DNA of 62,901 nt. Origin: Actinomycetes bacterium (GTDB lineage: Bacteria > Actinomycetota > Coriobacteriia > Coriobacteriales > Eggerthellaceae). Shown here in pieces: positions 17,890-26,109 of this stretch. The stretch covers positions 1 to 62,901 of the forward strand of contig JAEZDJ010000058.1 of assembly GCA_023429565.1 (NCBI GenBank). Direction: 5' to 3'. The notes beneath the pieces were generated by a model. It searched no databases. It was not told the origin of the DNA and worked only from the letters and a program-made list of their open reading frames with translations. The translations under genes and the position numbers were made by a program. The stretch's first letter is position 1, and every line of letters begins with the position of its first letter.

Positions 17890-18243
17890 ATGGCGCAGGA
17901 AACCCATCACCTCATCAACGACGTTGAAGTTCGCGTTGCGTATGCCAACCAGTCAGACCTTGCCGTGTCCGACGAGGAGATTCGCGCATACATCGAGCGA
18001 GGCAACCTGCAGCACCCCAACAGCAAGGTGTCGGCTCTTGCCCTTGACGTCGATGGAGATGAGGTGGGCATCCATTACGAGTTGGAACCGGTTCCCTTCG
18101 ACCGCATCCGCCGCATCACTGGTTATCTGGTGGGCACGATGGATCGATGGAACGACGCGAAGAGCGCTGAGGAACACGACCGCGTCAAACATGGCGTCAC
18201 GCATGAGGACCGTGCGTTCACGTGCGCGAACGGCGGCTGCTAG
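17890..18243 (+). CDS. Small protein resembling the C-terminal tail of anaerobic ribonucleotide reductase NrdD
   Basis: Of 117 residues, about 83-102 (RRITGYLVGTMDRWNDAKSA) closely resemble the conserved end of class III ribonucleotide reductases. It lacks the ten-stranded barrel, the ATP cone and the four-cysteine zinc site of a real NrdD. It ends with CANGGC, which loosely recalls the glycyl-radical tail region. It therefore cannot be a reductase alone. It could be a regulator, a spare tail or a partner protein. The start follows AAAAGGAG. No nrdD or nrdG is next to it. Confidence 0.65.
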   Translation: MAQETHHLINDVEVRVAYANQSDLAVSDEEIRAYIERGNLQHPNSKVSALALDVDGDEVGIHYELEPVPFDRIRRITGYLVGTMDRWNDAKSAEEHDRVKHGVTHEDRAFTCANGGC

Positions 18244-18356
18244 GGCCACATGCTGGAAACGCGGGCTTGAGTCACGCGCTCGGGCAAAGCGCGAGGGTCA
18301 CGCACCGGAGCGAAGTGAGGGCATGCTGTGGAGCATCGCCTTTGCGTTATTTTTCC

Positions 18357-18389
18357 CGAGCGGGGGAGTGCTTCCCTCGCTCGTTTTTT
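18357..18389 (+). terminator. Rho-independent terminator
   Basis: CGAGCGGGGGA, loop GTGCT, TCCCTCGCTCG (11 pairs, one G-U) followed by six T's. It ends the ACT/NrdD-tail transcription unit. Confidence 0.85.
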
Positions 18390-18536
18390 GCGCCGCCAGC
18401 ATCGCTGCCTGCTGCTCCATCGTTTCCTCCCGCACTCGCCGCCTTCTTGCGCCATGGTACCGTTCGCCTGGGGACGAGGGCAAGCCAGGTGTCGTTCGGT
18501 TCCTCGCGAACCACTGGAAACAGCGAAGGGCCCCAC

Positions 18537-18552
18537 TGTTTCACGTGAAACA
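18537..18552. promoter_or_regulatory. parS: parS site (ParB/Spo0J binding), copy 2
   Basis: A second perfect TGTTTCACGTGAAACA, 1.2 kb from the first and also in non-coding DNA. Two perfect 16-mers this close are far beyond chance. Confidence 0.92.
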
Positions 18553-18739
18553 TTTGTTCCCATTTGCTTTTTCATCGACATCTCTCCCTGATGAAAAGAG
18601 TAAGTCGATGCTGATACGGTGACCAATCCGTGCCGTCAGCCGTGGGAGTTTTCCGTAGCCAGTGCGTCTCCGCCGCCATCGTGCGTACGTTTTTCAGCTT
18701 TGTCCGCGCACTCAAGATTCTTCCTCTATACTAAGGAGC

Positions 18740-20662
18740 ATGACATCAAACCAGAACGAACACCGCGCAGAACCGGCTAACCCGGCCACGGACGGTCGGG
18801 ATTTGAGCATGCCTGAATCCTCTGGTCCCGAGAGGGGCGAGGGCCGCTCTGGGGTAGATGCGACCGATGCCCGCTCTGGGACAGAAGCGGGAGCCATTTC
18901 CGATGAGAGCTTGATTGCCAATCCTGCCAAAACGGTTGACGGTCCCCCTGGAACCGAAGCGATTCCCGCGATTCCTGCAGCTCCCGAGAAGGACTCTGCG
19001 GAAGAAGGCGGAAACGAAAGTGGCCAAGAAGGCGGCCACGAAGCACCATCGGACCTCCCTGCTCTGAGTGTTTTTGATGATGGAGCTGCATGCCTGGCGG
19101 GGGATCAGACGTGCGCGCCGACGGAGCGCATCCTTGAGCCTGAAGTGCGGCAGCATCATCGCCGCAGACGCAAGTTGCTTGAGTTCACCCATTCGTCAAC
19201 CCGCGCGACGATGCTCATGCTGGCGGCTGCCATCCTCGCTCTTGTCATCGAGAACACGCCTCTCTTGCCAAACTTTGCGGATTTTTGGCATACCTTCCAG
19301 ATCGGTTTCTCCCTTGGAGACTTCGCGCCGCATCTCACCCTGGAGCACTTCATCAACGATTTCTTGATGGCGCTGTTTTTCCTGCTTGTCGGCCTCGAGA
19401 TAAAATTCGAGATGACGGCAGGGGAATTGGTTCATCCCCGCAAGGCCTTGCTGCCCATCGTCGCCGCCGCCGGGGGTGCCATCATCCCGGCTTTCGTGTA
19501 CTTGGCCGTCAACGCCGGCAGCGGGTTTGAACGCGGATGGGGCGTTCCCATGGCAAACGACATAGCCTTTTGTCTGGGCATTTTGGCGTTGCTGGGAGAT
19601 CGCGTGCCGTCAGGCCTGCGGTCGTTTCTGTCTACGTTGACCATTGCCGATGACATGATTGCCATCACGGTGATCGCGTTGTTCTATACCGCAAATCTCG
19701 ATATCGTATGGCTTCTTGGGGGGCTTGGCCTATTCGGCGTCCTGCTGGTATTCAACCGCATGCACATCTATGACCTGTTGCCCTATTTGGCGGTCGGTTT
19801 GGGAATGTGGGCGTGTTTCCTCCTTTCCGGCGTTCATGCCACCATTGCAGGCGTGCTGTTGGCCATGGCCATTCCGGCGAAGTCGCAGATAAAGCTTGAC
19901 CGGGTGCCATCCTGGTTCAAGGCTCGTGCCCGCACGACCGAGGACAGCTACGATCAGGGCGAGCCTGATATCGTGCAGAAGGAATATCTCCATGAGATCA
20001 GGGAGATCGGCCATGTTTCCCGCATGGCCATACCGCCCATAACGCGTCTTGACGATCGCCTTCATGTTCCGGTGTATTTTTTCATTTTGCCCCTGTTCGC
20101 GTTTTCGAACGCAAGTGTGATGCTGGTGGGGATGGATCCCCTCGCGGTCATCATGAACCCTGTGACCATAGGCGTGTTCTGCGGTCTGCTGTTTGGCAAG
20201 CCCTTCGGCATCTTCATCGCTACCTGGCTTGTGGTGAAGTTGCGGCTATCTGACTTGCCCAAGGGTGTGAACTGGGGACACATCGTTGGCGTCTCCATTT
20301 TGGGCGGCGTCGGCTTCACTATGGCCATCTTCGTGACGAACCTCGCATTTACCGACCCGTCTGCCATCGCCATGGCGAAGGCCGCAATCCTTGCCGCATC
20401 GATGGTTGCCGGCCTGGTCGGGTTCTTTGTCCTGCGTCGTGTGACCGACGGCGGCGATGCCGATGATGCCGATGACGGAGACGATGTCTTTGACGAGGGA
20501 GTGGAGGTCGCCGACGAGGTCGTTTCCGTTGTCGCAGAAGCGGCCTTCAATGCGGCCGACGCGGCCACCGGCGCCATCGGCGGTGGAATGCCGAGCGAGA
20601 ACCAGCCTTCCGATCAGGGGACGAGCAAGTCTCTCGCTCTCGATTACGCGCCGGTGCGCTGA
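18740..20662 (+). CDS. nhaA: Na+/H+ antiporter NhaA with long acidic N- and C-terminal extensions
   Basis: Residues ~150-570 form the NhaA membrane domain. The family's LVGLEIKFEMTAGEL, the GVPMANDIAF stretch (Asp133 equivalent; usual Thr132 is Asn) and the TIADDMIA pair of aspartates for ion binding are present. It exports Na+ in exchange for H+. About 145 residues before the first helix are acidic and low-complexity, and the C-tail is again acidic (DADDADDGDDV). The ATG at 18740 comes one base after AAGGAG and right behind a TATACT, so the start is uncertain and may be leaderless. A later in-frame ATG exists near 18809. Confidence 0.92.
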   Translation: MTSNQNEHRAEPANPATDGRDLSMPESSGPERGEGRSGVDATDARSGTEAGAISDESLIANPAKTVDGPPGTEAIPAIPAAPEKDSAEEGGNESGQEGGHEAPSDLPALSVFDDGAACLAGDQTCAPTERILEPEVRQHHRRRRKLLEFTHSSTRATMLMLAAAILALVIENTPLLPNFADFWHTFQIGFSLGDFAPHLTLEHFINDFLMALFFLLVGLEIKFEMTAGELVHPRKALLPIVAAAGGAIIPAFVYLAVNAGSGFERGWGVPMANDIAFCLGILALLGDRVPSGLRSFLSTLTIADDMIAITVIALFYTANLDIVWLLGGLGLFGVLLVFNRMHIYDLLPYLAVGLGMWACFLLSGVHATIAGVLLAMAIPAKSQIKLDRVPSWFKARARTTEDSYDQGEPDIVQKEYLHEIREIGHVSRMAIPPITRLDDRLHVPVYFFILPLFAFSNASVMLVGMDPLAVIMNPVTIGVFCGLLFGKPFGIFIATWLVVKLRLSDLPKGVNWGHIVGVSILGGVGFTMAIFVTNLAFTDPSAIAMAKAAILAASMVAGLVGFFVLRRVTDGGDADDADDGDDVFDEGVEVADEVVSVVAEAAFNAADAATGAIGGGMPSENQPSDQGTSKSLALDYAPVR

Positions 20663-20723
20663 CGGGTGCCGCATACGCCCGACTCTGAAACATTTCGTGG
20701 TCCCAAGCAAAAGGGGAACGTTG

Positions 20724-20767
20724 GCCTGCTGCCCTGTTTTTCCTCGTGGAGGAACAGGGCAGCAGGC
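20724..20767. terminator. Bidirectional hairpin between convergent genes
   Basis: GCCTGCTGCCCTGTT and its exact 15-bp complement flank a 14-base loop that itself pairs (CCTC/GAGG). It sits between the nhaA stop and the helicase-like gene's stop. Confidence 0.7.
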
Positions 20768-20775
20768 TCCCTTCT

Positions 20776-22719
20776 TCAAGTATCCAACGTTTCTTGTGCA
20801 ATGAATTCAAGCAAGTCGCTGGGCTCAACGACGCAGATGCGCGTTCCATTGCGCAGTCGAATGCGTCCAATATGCAGTCCAAGCCGCTCGCTGGTCTCCA
20901 GACCACAACTCGTGAACCCTGTGAATACCACGTGTTCCTGTGCCCGGCTGACGCAAAGATGGATGGACTGCAAATTGACTTGATGGGCTCGCTTTCGTGC
21001 ACGTCCCACCATCTTTCCCGGATCGCAGAAATCGCGTGAGGGAATAAGGCCGTTAACGAACCCGCCAAAGACGACCACTGCCGAAGAATGCCCAAACGCA
21101 CCGGCGGGCGGACATATCGTCACGGTTTCTCGCGACGTATTGGCATACTCGCCGTACGGGGATTCATAGAGGACGGCGGAACTTGGTGTGCCTTGTCCGC
21201 TGCTGCATGTCGCAAGCTTGCCGGAGGGGTCGCGGAATCCTTTTTCGTCAATGCCGAGGGTGGAGCGGCGAGTGGCTGATCGTATGGACTCTTGCCCTTG
21301 CCGGTATAGCTCAACCAAGTCAGCCAGGACCGGGTCATCGGCTTGTGCGCCATCGAGATCGTTGGCCGCGAGAAGCTGCAGCGCTTCCGCAAGACGGATT
21401 CCCCGTGGTCCTGCTGCTTGGCGCAGGCGTGAGATCGCTGCACTGCGTGCCAAGGGGTCTCCAAGGGCGCACCACGTTCGCCAGGCTGAGGAATCGTCCG
21501 GGTGCCGCGCAAGGCGCTCGATGGTTCGCGTACGACACCTGGCAGCTTGGCCAGGTACGGTGCCCTCTGCTTGGCGCGTATCGCTGGTGCAGCGTGCCCC
21601 TATGCCGTGCGTCTCCAATGTCTGCGCCACATGAGAGCGCCATGCGGCGCTTGTGCCAACAACGAGAATCCTGTCCAAGCTCACCCCGCGGGCTTGTGCC
21701 TTCTCCACGACGTCGACAATGGCTTGACACTCGCCAGCCAAGCTTGGCTCCATTCGAATGGTGACCGTTGCGGACTTTTCGTCGACGCCGGACGTTTCCA
21801 AGAGCGTTCCTCCGATCGCTTCGTTGGTTCGCAGACCGTTCAGGATTCGCACGATGGTCGATGGGCGATGGCAGCGGGTGAGCCGGTGGATCACGGTGTG
21901 GGGGTTCGCTTCCAGAAACTCCTTGAGTCCCTGGGAATACGGATAGGCCTCATAGACCCGCATGGGTGTGATTTCGTCAGCGGTGATAGACATGGAGTGA
22001 TGGGCGATGAGGTTTGTCAAAACTTGCGACGCGCGACTGAGGAGGTCATAGTCGTCAACGAGAACATGGTCCGCACCATGCCGAATTTGCATGGTGGGCC
22101 TGCCCCGCAGCGTTTTAACGGCCAGATTCGCAAGCTCGCACTCCAGTATTCCTCCCGTGAACATGAGGTTCGCGCGGGCAAGGGTGCTGCATGTCGACTC
22201 TTCGGACGTTTGAATCCAATCTGGGTCTTCGTCGGACAGATCACTCCACCCTCGACACAAGAACGCCAGCAGCTCATGGAGGCGGTGACGTCTGAGGCCG
22301 GATGGTCTCATGTCTTCGAAGAACGTTCGTTCTTCTGCCGCATCGAGCACGTGGGGCTCCCGTTCGGACCGTATCTGTGCGTTGGGATCGGATATCACTT
22401 CCAAAGCCAGATCACGCGCCGTGACAACCCGAACACGCTTTTCGCCGCCTATGAGTTCCCTCACCTCTTCAAGGGCGATCGGTGCTGCGCATACCATGAG
22501 AACCGATTCATGGCCAGATGCAGCCAGCATGCGGGCACGCTTTGCCAGCTCGATGGATTTGCCTGTTGCTGGGCCGCCCACGAAACAGTGAGCGCTGGGG
22601 TGGCGATGCGGGAGAGATTGCATGCGTTCTCCAATTTCTTGATGTCGACCGGGGAGCGTCTGAGGAGGTGAAGGCGCGGGATCGACGCTGTCAAGCACGC
22701 CATTCTGACTGACGGACAT
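20776..22719 (-). CDS. UvrD/PcrA-like helicase-fold ATPase, last gene of the respiratory operon
   Basis: The 647-residue protein has Walker A GGPATGKS at ~48-55, a Walker B-like HVLVDDYDLL, a motif III/IV-like TVIHRLTRCHRPST, and a C-terminal block (VVVFGGFVNGLIPS ... LCVSRAQEHVVFTG) resembling motifs V-VI of superfamily 1 helicases. Motif order suggests a real but divergent SF1 protein; the nuclease domain of AddA/RecB types is not visible. The ATG at 22719 has no ribosome site. An in-frame ATG at 22623 follows TTGGAGAACGC and may be the true start (615 residues). It follows NapH-, NapG- and TorD-like genes on the same strand, an unusual place for a DNA helicase. Confidence 0.7.
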   Translation of the reverse strand: MSVSQNGVLDSVDPAPSPPQTLPGRHQEIGERMQSLPHRHPSAHCFVGGPATGKSIELAKRARMLAASGHESVLMVCAAPIALEEVRELIGGEKRVRVVTARDLALEVISDPNAQIRSEREPHVLDAAEERTFFEDMRPSGLRRHRLHELLAFLCRGWSDLSDEDPDWIQTSEESTCSTLARANLMFTGGILECELANLAVKTLRGRPTMQIRHGADHVLVDDYDLLSRASQVLTNLIAHHSMSITADEITPMRVYEAYPYSQGLKEFLEANPHTVIHRLTRCHRPSTIVRILNGLRTNEAIGGTLLETSGVDEKSATVTIRMEPSLAGECQAIVDVVEKAQARGVSLDRILVVGTSAAWRSHVAQTLETHGIGARCTSDTRQAEGTVPGQAARCRTRTIERLARHPDDSSAWRTWCALGDPLARSAAISRLRQAAGPRGIRLAEALQLLAANDLDGAQADDPVLADLVELYRQGQESIRSATRRSTLGIDEKGFRDPSGKLATCSSGQGTPSSAVLYESPYGEYANTSRETVTICPPAGAFGHSSAVVVFGGFVNGLIPSRDFCDPGKMVGRARKRAHQVNLQSIHLCVSRAQEHVVFTGFTSCGLETSERLGLHIGRIRLRNGTRICVVEPSDLLEFIAQETLDT

Positions 22720-22818
22720 TGTGGGATTTCGAAGGGATCCTGCTCAAGAAAGGCGAACGCGAGTCCTCGAAAGCCTACTCACGCAGCCTGCTGGTGGGCC
22801 GCATGTCTCAGCGAACTC

Positions 22819-23793
22819 TCAAGGCCTGTTGTACCCCTTGACTGACGCAGATGGCTCTCCGTCGGCGAGCGGTATGTCTTCAAGAGCCTGATTGCTGGTT
22901 TTCCTTTTCTGCTTTCTGCTTTGCGGCAAGAAAGGCATTCCGATGGCGGCACCCGGACAAGATTCCACGCATGCTCGGCATTTTGTGCACTCTGACCAGC
23001 TGGCTCCGCGTTCCGGATGGCGTGGGTCGATGGCGGACTCGCACACGTCTGCGCAACGGCCGCACGTGATGCCATGTGCTGTTTCCAGGCACCGTGTGTC
23101 GTCGATGGTGGGGCGAAAGGTGTGGTTCGCCTTGCCAACGAGGCTCATCAGTGAGGAGAGCGGGCAAAGCCGTGAGCACCAGGTGCGAAAAAACACGACC
23201 TCTATGAGGAGCAAGACGGGAATCGCGATAACCGACCAGGTGATTTCTCCCTTACCAAAAAGATTGATCAACACGAACACGAAAGCGAACGAGAGGCCGA
23301 TGGGGCAGATGAGGCAGAACACGGGGAATCCGAATATGGCGGCTGAAAGCAGGGATCCTCCCAGTATGAGGTGGCGCGAACTGACGGGGCGATCGGCGTG
23401 GCAGGAACGACAAGCTCCCTTCAGGGTTTTTGTCTCATCGGGTGATAGAGGGGTGCTGATGTCGATGGGGCTCGACGCTTCCTTGGTGGTGGAGCCCTGT
23501 CTTTTGAGCAGCCCGCGAAGCTTGCTCAAAACGGGTACCGGGCATATCCAGCCGCAAAACGCACGGCCAAGGATGATGATGGCGATCACGGCGACAACCA
23601 ACGAGACGATCGCCCGCGGAATGATGGTTTTGCTGGCGAGCATCGTGCCCAAGGCCCCTAGGGGGCAGAGGAGGGAGATGTCTTCCCAGCCGAAAGCGGA
23701 GAGCGTTCCGAAGCCCGTGTGTGCAATGAAGCCGAGACCTGCGACGGCGAGGATGCCCAAGGGGATGAGAATGCGGATTCTGTTTGTTTTCAT
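22819..23793 (-). CDS. NapH-like membrane polyferredoxin
   Basis: The 324-residue protein has about five membrane helices. It carries the membrane-face cysteine motifs of the NapH/MauN group (CGWICPVP, CLICPIG, CSRLCPLS) and two C-terminal 4Fe-4S motifs (CGRCADVCESA and CTKCRACVESCP). NapH proteins oxidise menaquinol and pass electrons to NapG across the membrane. The start at 23793 follows GAAAGGC. It comes 13 bases after the NapG-like gene. No napA or napB is present, so the partner is probably one of the exported reductases here rather than nitrate reductase. Confidence 0.88.
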   Translation of the reverse strand: MKTNRIRILIPLGILAVAGLGFIAHTGFGTLSAFGWEDISLLCPLGALGTMLASKTIIPRAIVSLVVAVIAIIILGRAFCGWICPVPVLSKLRGLLKRQGSTTKEASSPIDISTPLSPDETKTLKGACRSCHADRPVSSRHLILGGSLLSAAIFGFPVFCLICPIGLSFAFVFVLINLFGKGEITWSVIAIPVLLLIEVVFFRTWCSRLCPLSSLMSLVGKANHTFRPTIDDTRCLETAHGITCGRCADVCESAIDPRHPERGASWSECTKCRACVESCPGAAIGMPFLPQSRKQKRKTSNQALEDIPLADGEPSASVKGYNRP

Positions 23794-23806
23794 TGAGAGC
23801 AGCCTT

Positions 23807-24460
23807 TCATGCCTCTTCGGGCATGACTACGATAGCCCGCGAAGTTGCGCCTGTGGCTATCGAGCCTTCGGTCAAGGACACGCACACACTTTGACAGGCA
23901 CCGCATCCATTGCAGTTTTCTCTGATCACGACAGGTCTCCCAAAGGCGTCGAGTTCGAGGGCCGCATAGGGGCACGCATCGTAGCAGAACTTGCAGCCGT
24001 TTGCCTTTGCCCAGGCAAGGCACCAATCATGGATGATCGTCGCTTTGCCGAGCACAGTGGTTTTGACCGTTGCATTTTCAGCGAGGCTGATCGCTCCGGT
24101 AGGACAGAACTGCACGCAGCGCGGCATGCCGTTGTTTTCCTCTTTGCAGAAGTCGCACCATCCCTCGTCGAAATTGACGGTTGGGGTGCGCACGCCCAAG
24201 ATGCCGCTTTCGACATGCGAAGGTCTCAGGGCATTTCTTGGGCATGCCTCAACGCAGCGCTCGCAGCGAATGCACGTAGAAATGAGGTGTGACTCGTCTT
24301 GTCCCCCAGGAGGTCTTACCTGTTCTCTAGCGGGTATCGCCGTGAGCCCGCCCATAGCAAGCAGGACGGCGGCTCCGCCCGCCCCCACGGCGAAGGTGCG
24401 TCGGGTCAAGTCGGTTGCGTGTGACATCTTCTTCTTTCCTTTGTCCGTGCCTCTCTTCAT
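23807..24460 (-). CDS. NapG-like Tat-exported ferredoxin (four 4Fe-4S)
   Basis: A twin-arginine signal (LTRRTFAVGAGG) precedes four 4Fe-4S motifs: CIRCERCVEACP, a CDFC...CVQFCP set, CKFCYDACP and CNGCGACQSVC. This is the MauM/NapG layout, which takes electrons from a NapH-type membrane protein. The ATG at 24460 overlaps the torD stop as ATGA, supporting coupling. A second ATG at 24427 with AAAGGAAA upstream would give a more usual signal-peptide length. The 217-residue size is normal. Confidence 0.88.
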   Translation of the reverse strand: MKRGTDKGKKKMSHATDLTRRTFAVGAGGAAVLLAMGGLTAIPAREQVRPPGGQDESHLISTCIRCERCVEACPRNALRPSHVESGILGVRTPTVNFDEGWCDFCKEENNGMPRCVQFCPTGAISLAENATVKTTVLGKATIIHDWCLAWAKANGCKFCYDACPYAALELDAFGRPVVIRENCNGCGACQSVCVSLTEGSIATGATSRAIVVMPEEA

Positions 24461-25155
24461 CGTTCTGAAAGAAGATCAGTCAGAAGTTCGTGGTCTGTCT
24501 CCATGAATCCCTCGAGGAGAAAGGCTAAGCCCCGATAGAAGTCAGTCTTTGCAAAACGCTTCATCTCGGCTGTCATCATGGGTGCCCACCCCAGCAGGTG
24601 ATCGTCCAGAAAATGTTCCTGACTCTTTATCAGGGAAACGACCTCGCCTCGATTGCCCCTGGCAAGCATACGGACGGTTCTGTCAGCGAGGATCTGCATG
24701 TATTCCAATTCCAGTGCTATATGGTCCTCGCCCTCCTTCCAGCTTGCCTGCTTCTCGAGCCCTGCGGCGCGATAAAGCGCGAGCACCTCGTCGCGTGCAC
24801 CTTGCATGAGCAGGCGCTTCTCGCTGGTGTAGATGCTTTCGAATGGATAGGCGGCCGCATGACCGTTGTAGCCGTGTCCAAAGAAAACGCGCAGGTAATC
24901 GGCTGACAGTTCGGTCGCTGTGTTTTCCCAGATGCCACATAAGTACGTGGCGATGAGACGGTGCCCCTCGTTGACGTTTTCGTTGCCCGTGGAAATTCTA
25001 TAGCGCAGAGCGTGTAGTTCTGTGAGCAGATTCTCGTCGATTTCCTTTCGGAACAATCTCGAGAGGAGGCCATAGGTTGAGGCACGTTGCTTGCAGGTTT
25101 CGACCAGCTCGGCGACGGTCGCGTCGCGCTCTTCGGTTTGCCTTGCGTTGGTCAT
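24457..25155 (-). CDS. TorD/DmsD-family redox-enzyme maturation chaperone
   Basis: The all-helical protein of 232 residues contains the family's central ADYLRVFFGHGYNGHAAAYP and YEFE-like FESIYTSEKRLL segments, followed by DHIALELEYM. TorD-type chaperones bind the Tat signal and apoprotein of molybdoenzymes until the cofactor is inserted. The likely client is the molybdopterin oxidoreductase at 31420, encoded on the other strand 6 kb away. It is in a tight operon, 17 bases after the winged-helix-like gene and overlapping the NapG-like gene by 4. Confidence 0.9.
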   Translation of the reverse strand: MTNARQTEERDATVAELVETCKQRASTYGLLSRLFRKEIDENLLTELHALRYRISTGNENVNEGHRLIATYLCGIWENTATELSADYLRVFFGHGYNGHAAAYPFESIYTSEKRLLMQGARDEVLALYRAAGLEKQASWKEGEDHIALELEYMQILADRTVRMLARGNRGEVVSLIKSQEHFLDDHLLGWAPMMTAEMKRFAKTDFYRGLAFLLEGFMETDHELLTDLLSER

Positions 25156-25172
25156 AGTCGTTCTCCTTCGGA

Positions 25173-26093
25173 CTACCAGTTGATGCCGTCTGTTTCGGTT
25201 GGCATGGCCGCGTGCGGGATGTCGCTGCCGATCGCCTCCTGGTTGTCGATGACCGATTCCAGGAGTTGCAGAGCCCTATCGCCTGTCTCCGTGATGATCC
25301 ATGCGGAACCCGTCCACGCAAGCGCACCGCAGCGTTCGAGGCCTTCGACGAAATGCTGGACGTAGAAACGACGGGGCTCGCTGATCAAGGGGTCTCCATC
25401 AACCTTCGCGCTCAAATCCGCGATGGATGCGCCTTTGGCGGTCGACGCCATGGTCAAAATACGTTTATGAATGGCTCGCAAATCGTCTTCGCGCTCGAAG
25501 AGGCGGCGCGTGCGACTCAGTGGATCATCCTCGTCAACCAGAGTTAGGCCGGCCTCCGTGGCACGCCAATGCACCTTGGGTGGACGGGTGGGAACGTAGT
25601 ACCCTTCGCCGTCGACAACGACAACCGCCGGTTGTGGCGTGCATGTCTCGTAGGCTTTTCCGCTCGCGGTGACGCGTTCTAGAGCTCCCGCAGCTTCGAG
25701 CATGGTGCACAGGTTCGAGGGCGAATACACCGAAAACTTGTTTCCCGGGCGCTTTTCGACACAATCCTTGATCTCGTCGGTTGGAAGGGGGTTGCGAGCC
25801 GCGTCGATGATGCCAAGCAGTGCGGCACGATGAGGGCGCATCTGACCGAATAGCTCGCGCGTTCTTTCTTCGGCGGGTCGTTTGGCGTAGCCGGCGGAAT
25901 CCTGTTGCACGGTGTTTTCAATAACGGGAATCCTGTCGGGATCAGGCGGAAGGAACTCCGAGCGTCCTTCTGTGTCTTCGAGAAACAATCCTTCCTGATC
26001 GGGCGCATCGCTGCCTCCCTGTCGGTCATTGATCGGTTCGAGGGAGGGATCGAAGGCGAATTCGAATGCTCCCCAGGCGGTTCTGTCGGTCAT
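25173..26093 (-). CDS. Unknown protein with two possible winged-helix segments
   Basis: I do not recognise the family. The 306-residue protein has a variable acidic N-terminus. A helix-turn-helix-like stretch follows at ~85-150 (HRAALLGIIDAARNPLPTDEI ... NLCTMLEAAGALERV). A second similar stretch sits at ~215-285 (AIHKRILTMAS ... FVEGLERCGALAWTG). Both have the 'end of a helix, then AAGALERV/CGALAWTG' look of winged helices, so DNA binding is plausible but inferred. It lies between the helicase-C-like gene (16-base gap) and torD (17-base gap) and is clearly co-transcribed. Confidence 0.65.
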   Translation of the reverse strand: MTDRTAWGAFEFAFDPSLEPINDRQGGSDAPDQEGLFLEDTEGRSEFLPPDPDRIPVIENTVQQDSAGYAKRPAEERTRELFGQMRPHRAALLGIIDAARNPLPTDEIKDCVEKRPGNKFSVYSPSNLCTMLEAAGALERVTASGKAYETCTPQPAVVVVDGEGYYVPTRPPKVHWRATEAGLTLVDEDDPLSRTRRLFEREDDLRAIHKRILTMASTAKGASIADLSAKVDGDPLISEPRRFYVQHFVEGLERCGALAWTGSAWIITETGDRALQLLESVIDNQEAIGSDIPHAAMPTETDGINW

Positions 26094-26109
26094 GGTGCCC
26101 TTCTCTCTA

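Larger units (their letters stand above)
18244..18739. other. 496-base non-coding region with terminator and parS
   Basis: It holds a rho-independent terminator at 18357-18389, a second perfect parS at 18537-18552, and a TATACT -10-like hexamer at 18727-18732 next to the nhaA start. No credible ORF is present. Confidence 0.5.

Noticed and set aside
22819..24460. NapG/NapH-like pair as part of a periplasmic nitrate reductase
   Set aside because: No napA, napB or napD is present, and the nearby molybdoenzyme is DmsA-like with its own anchor. The pair is better described as generic quinol-to-exported-reductase electron transfer.
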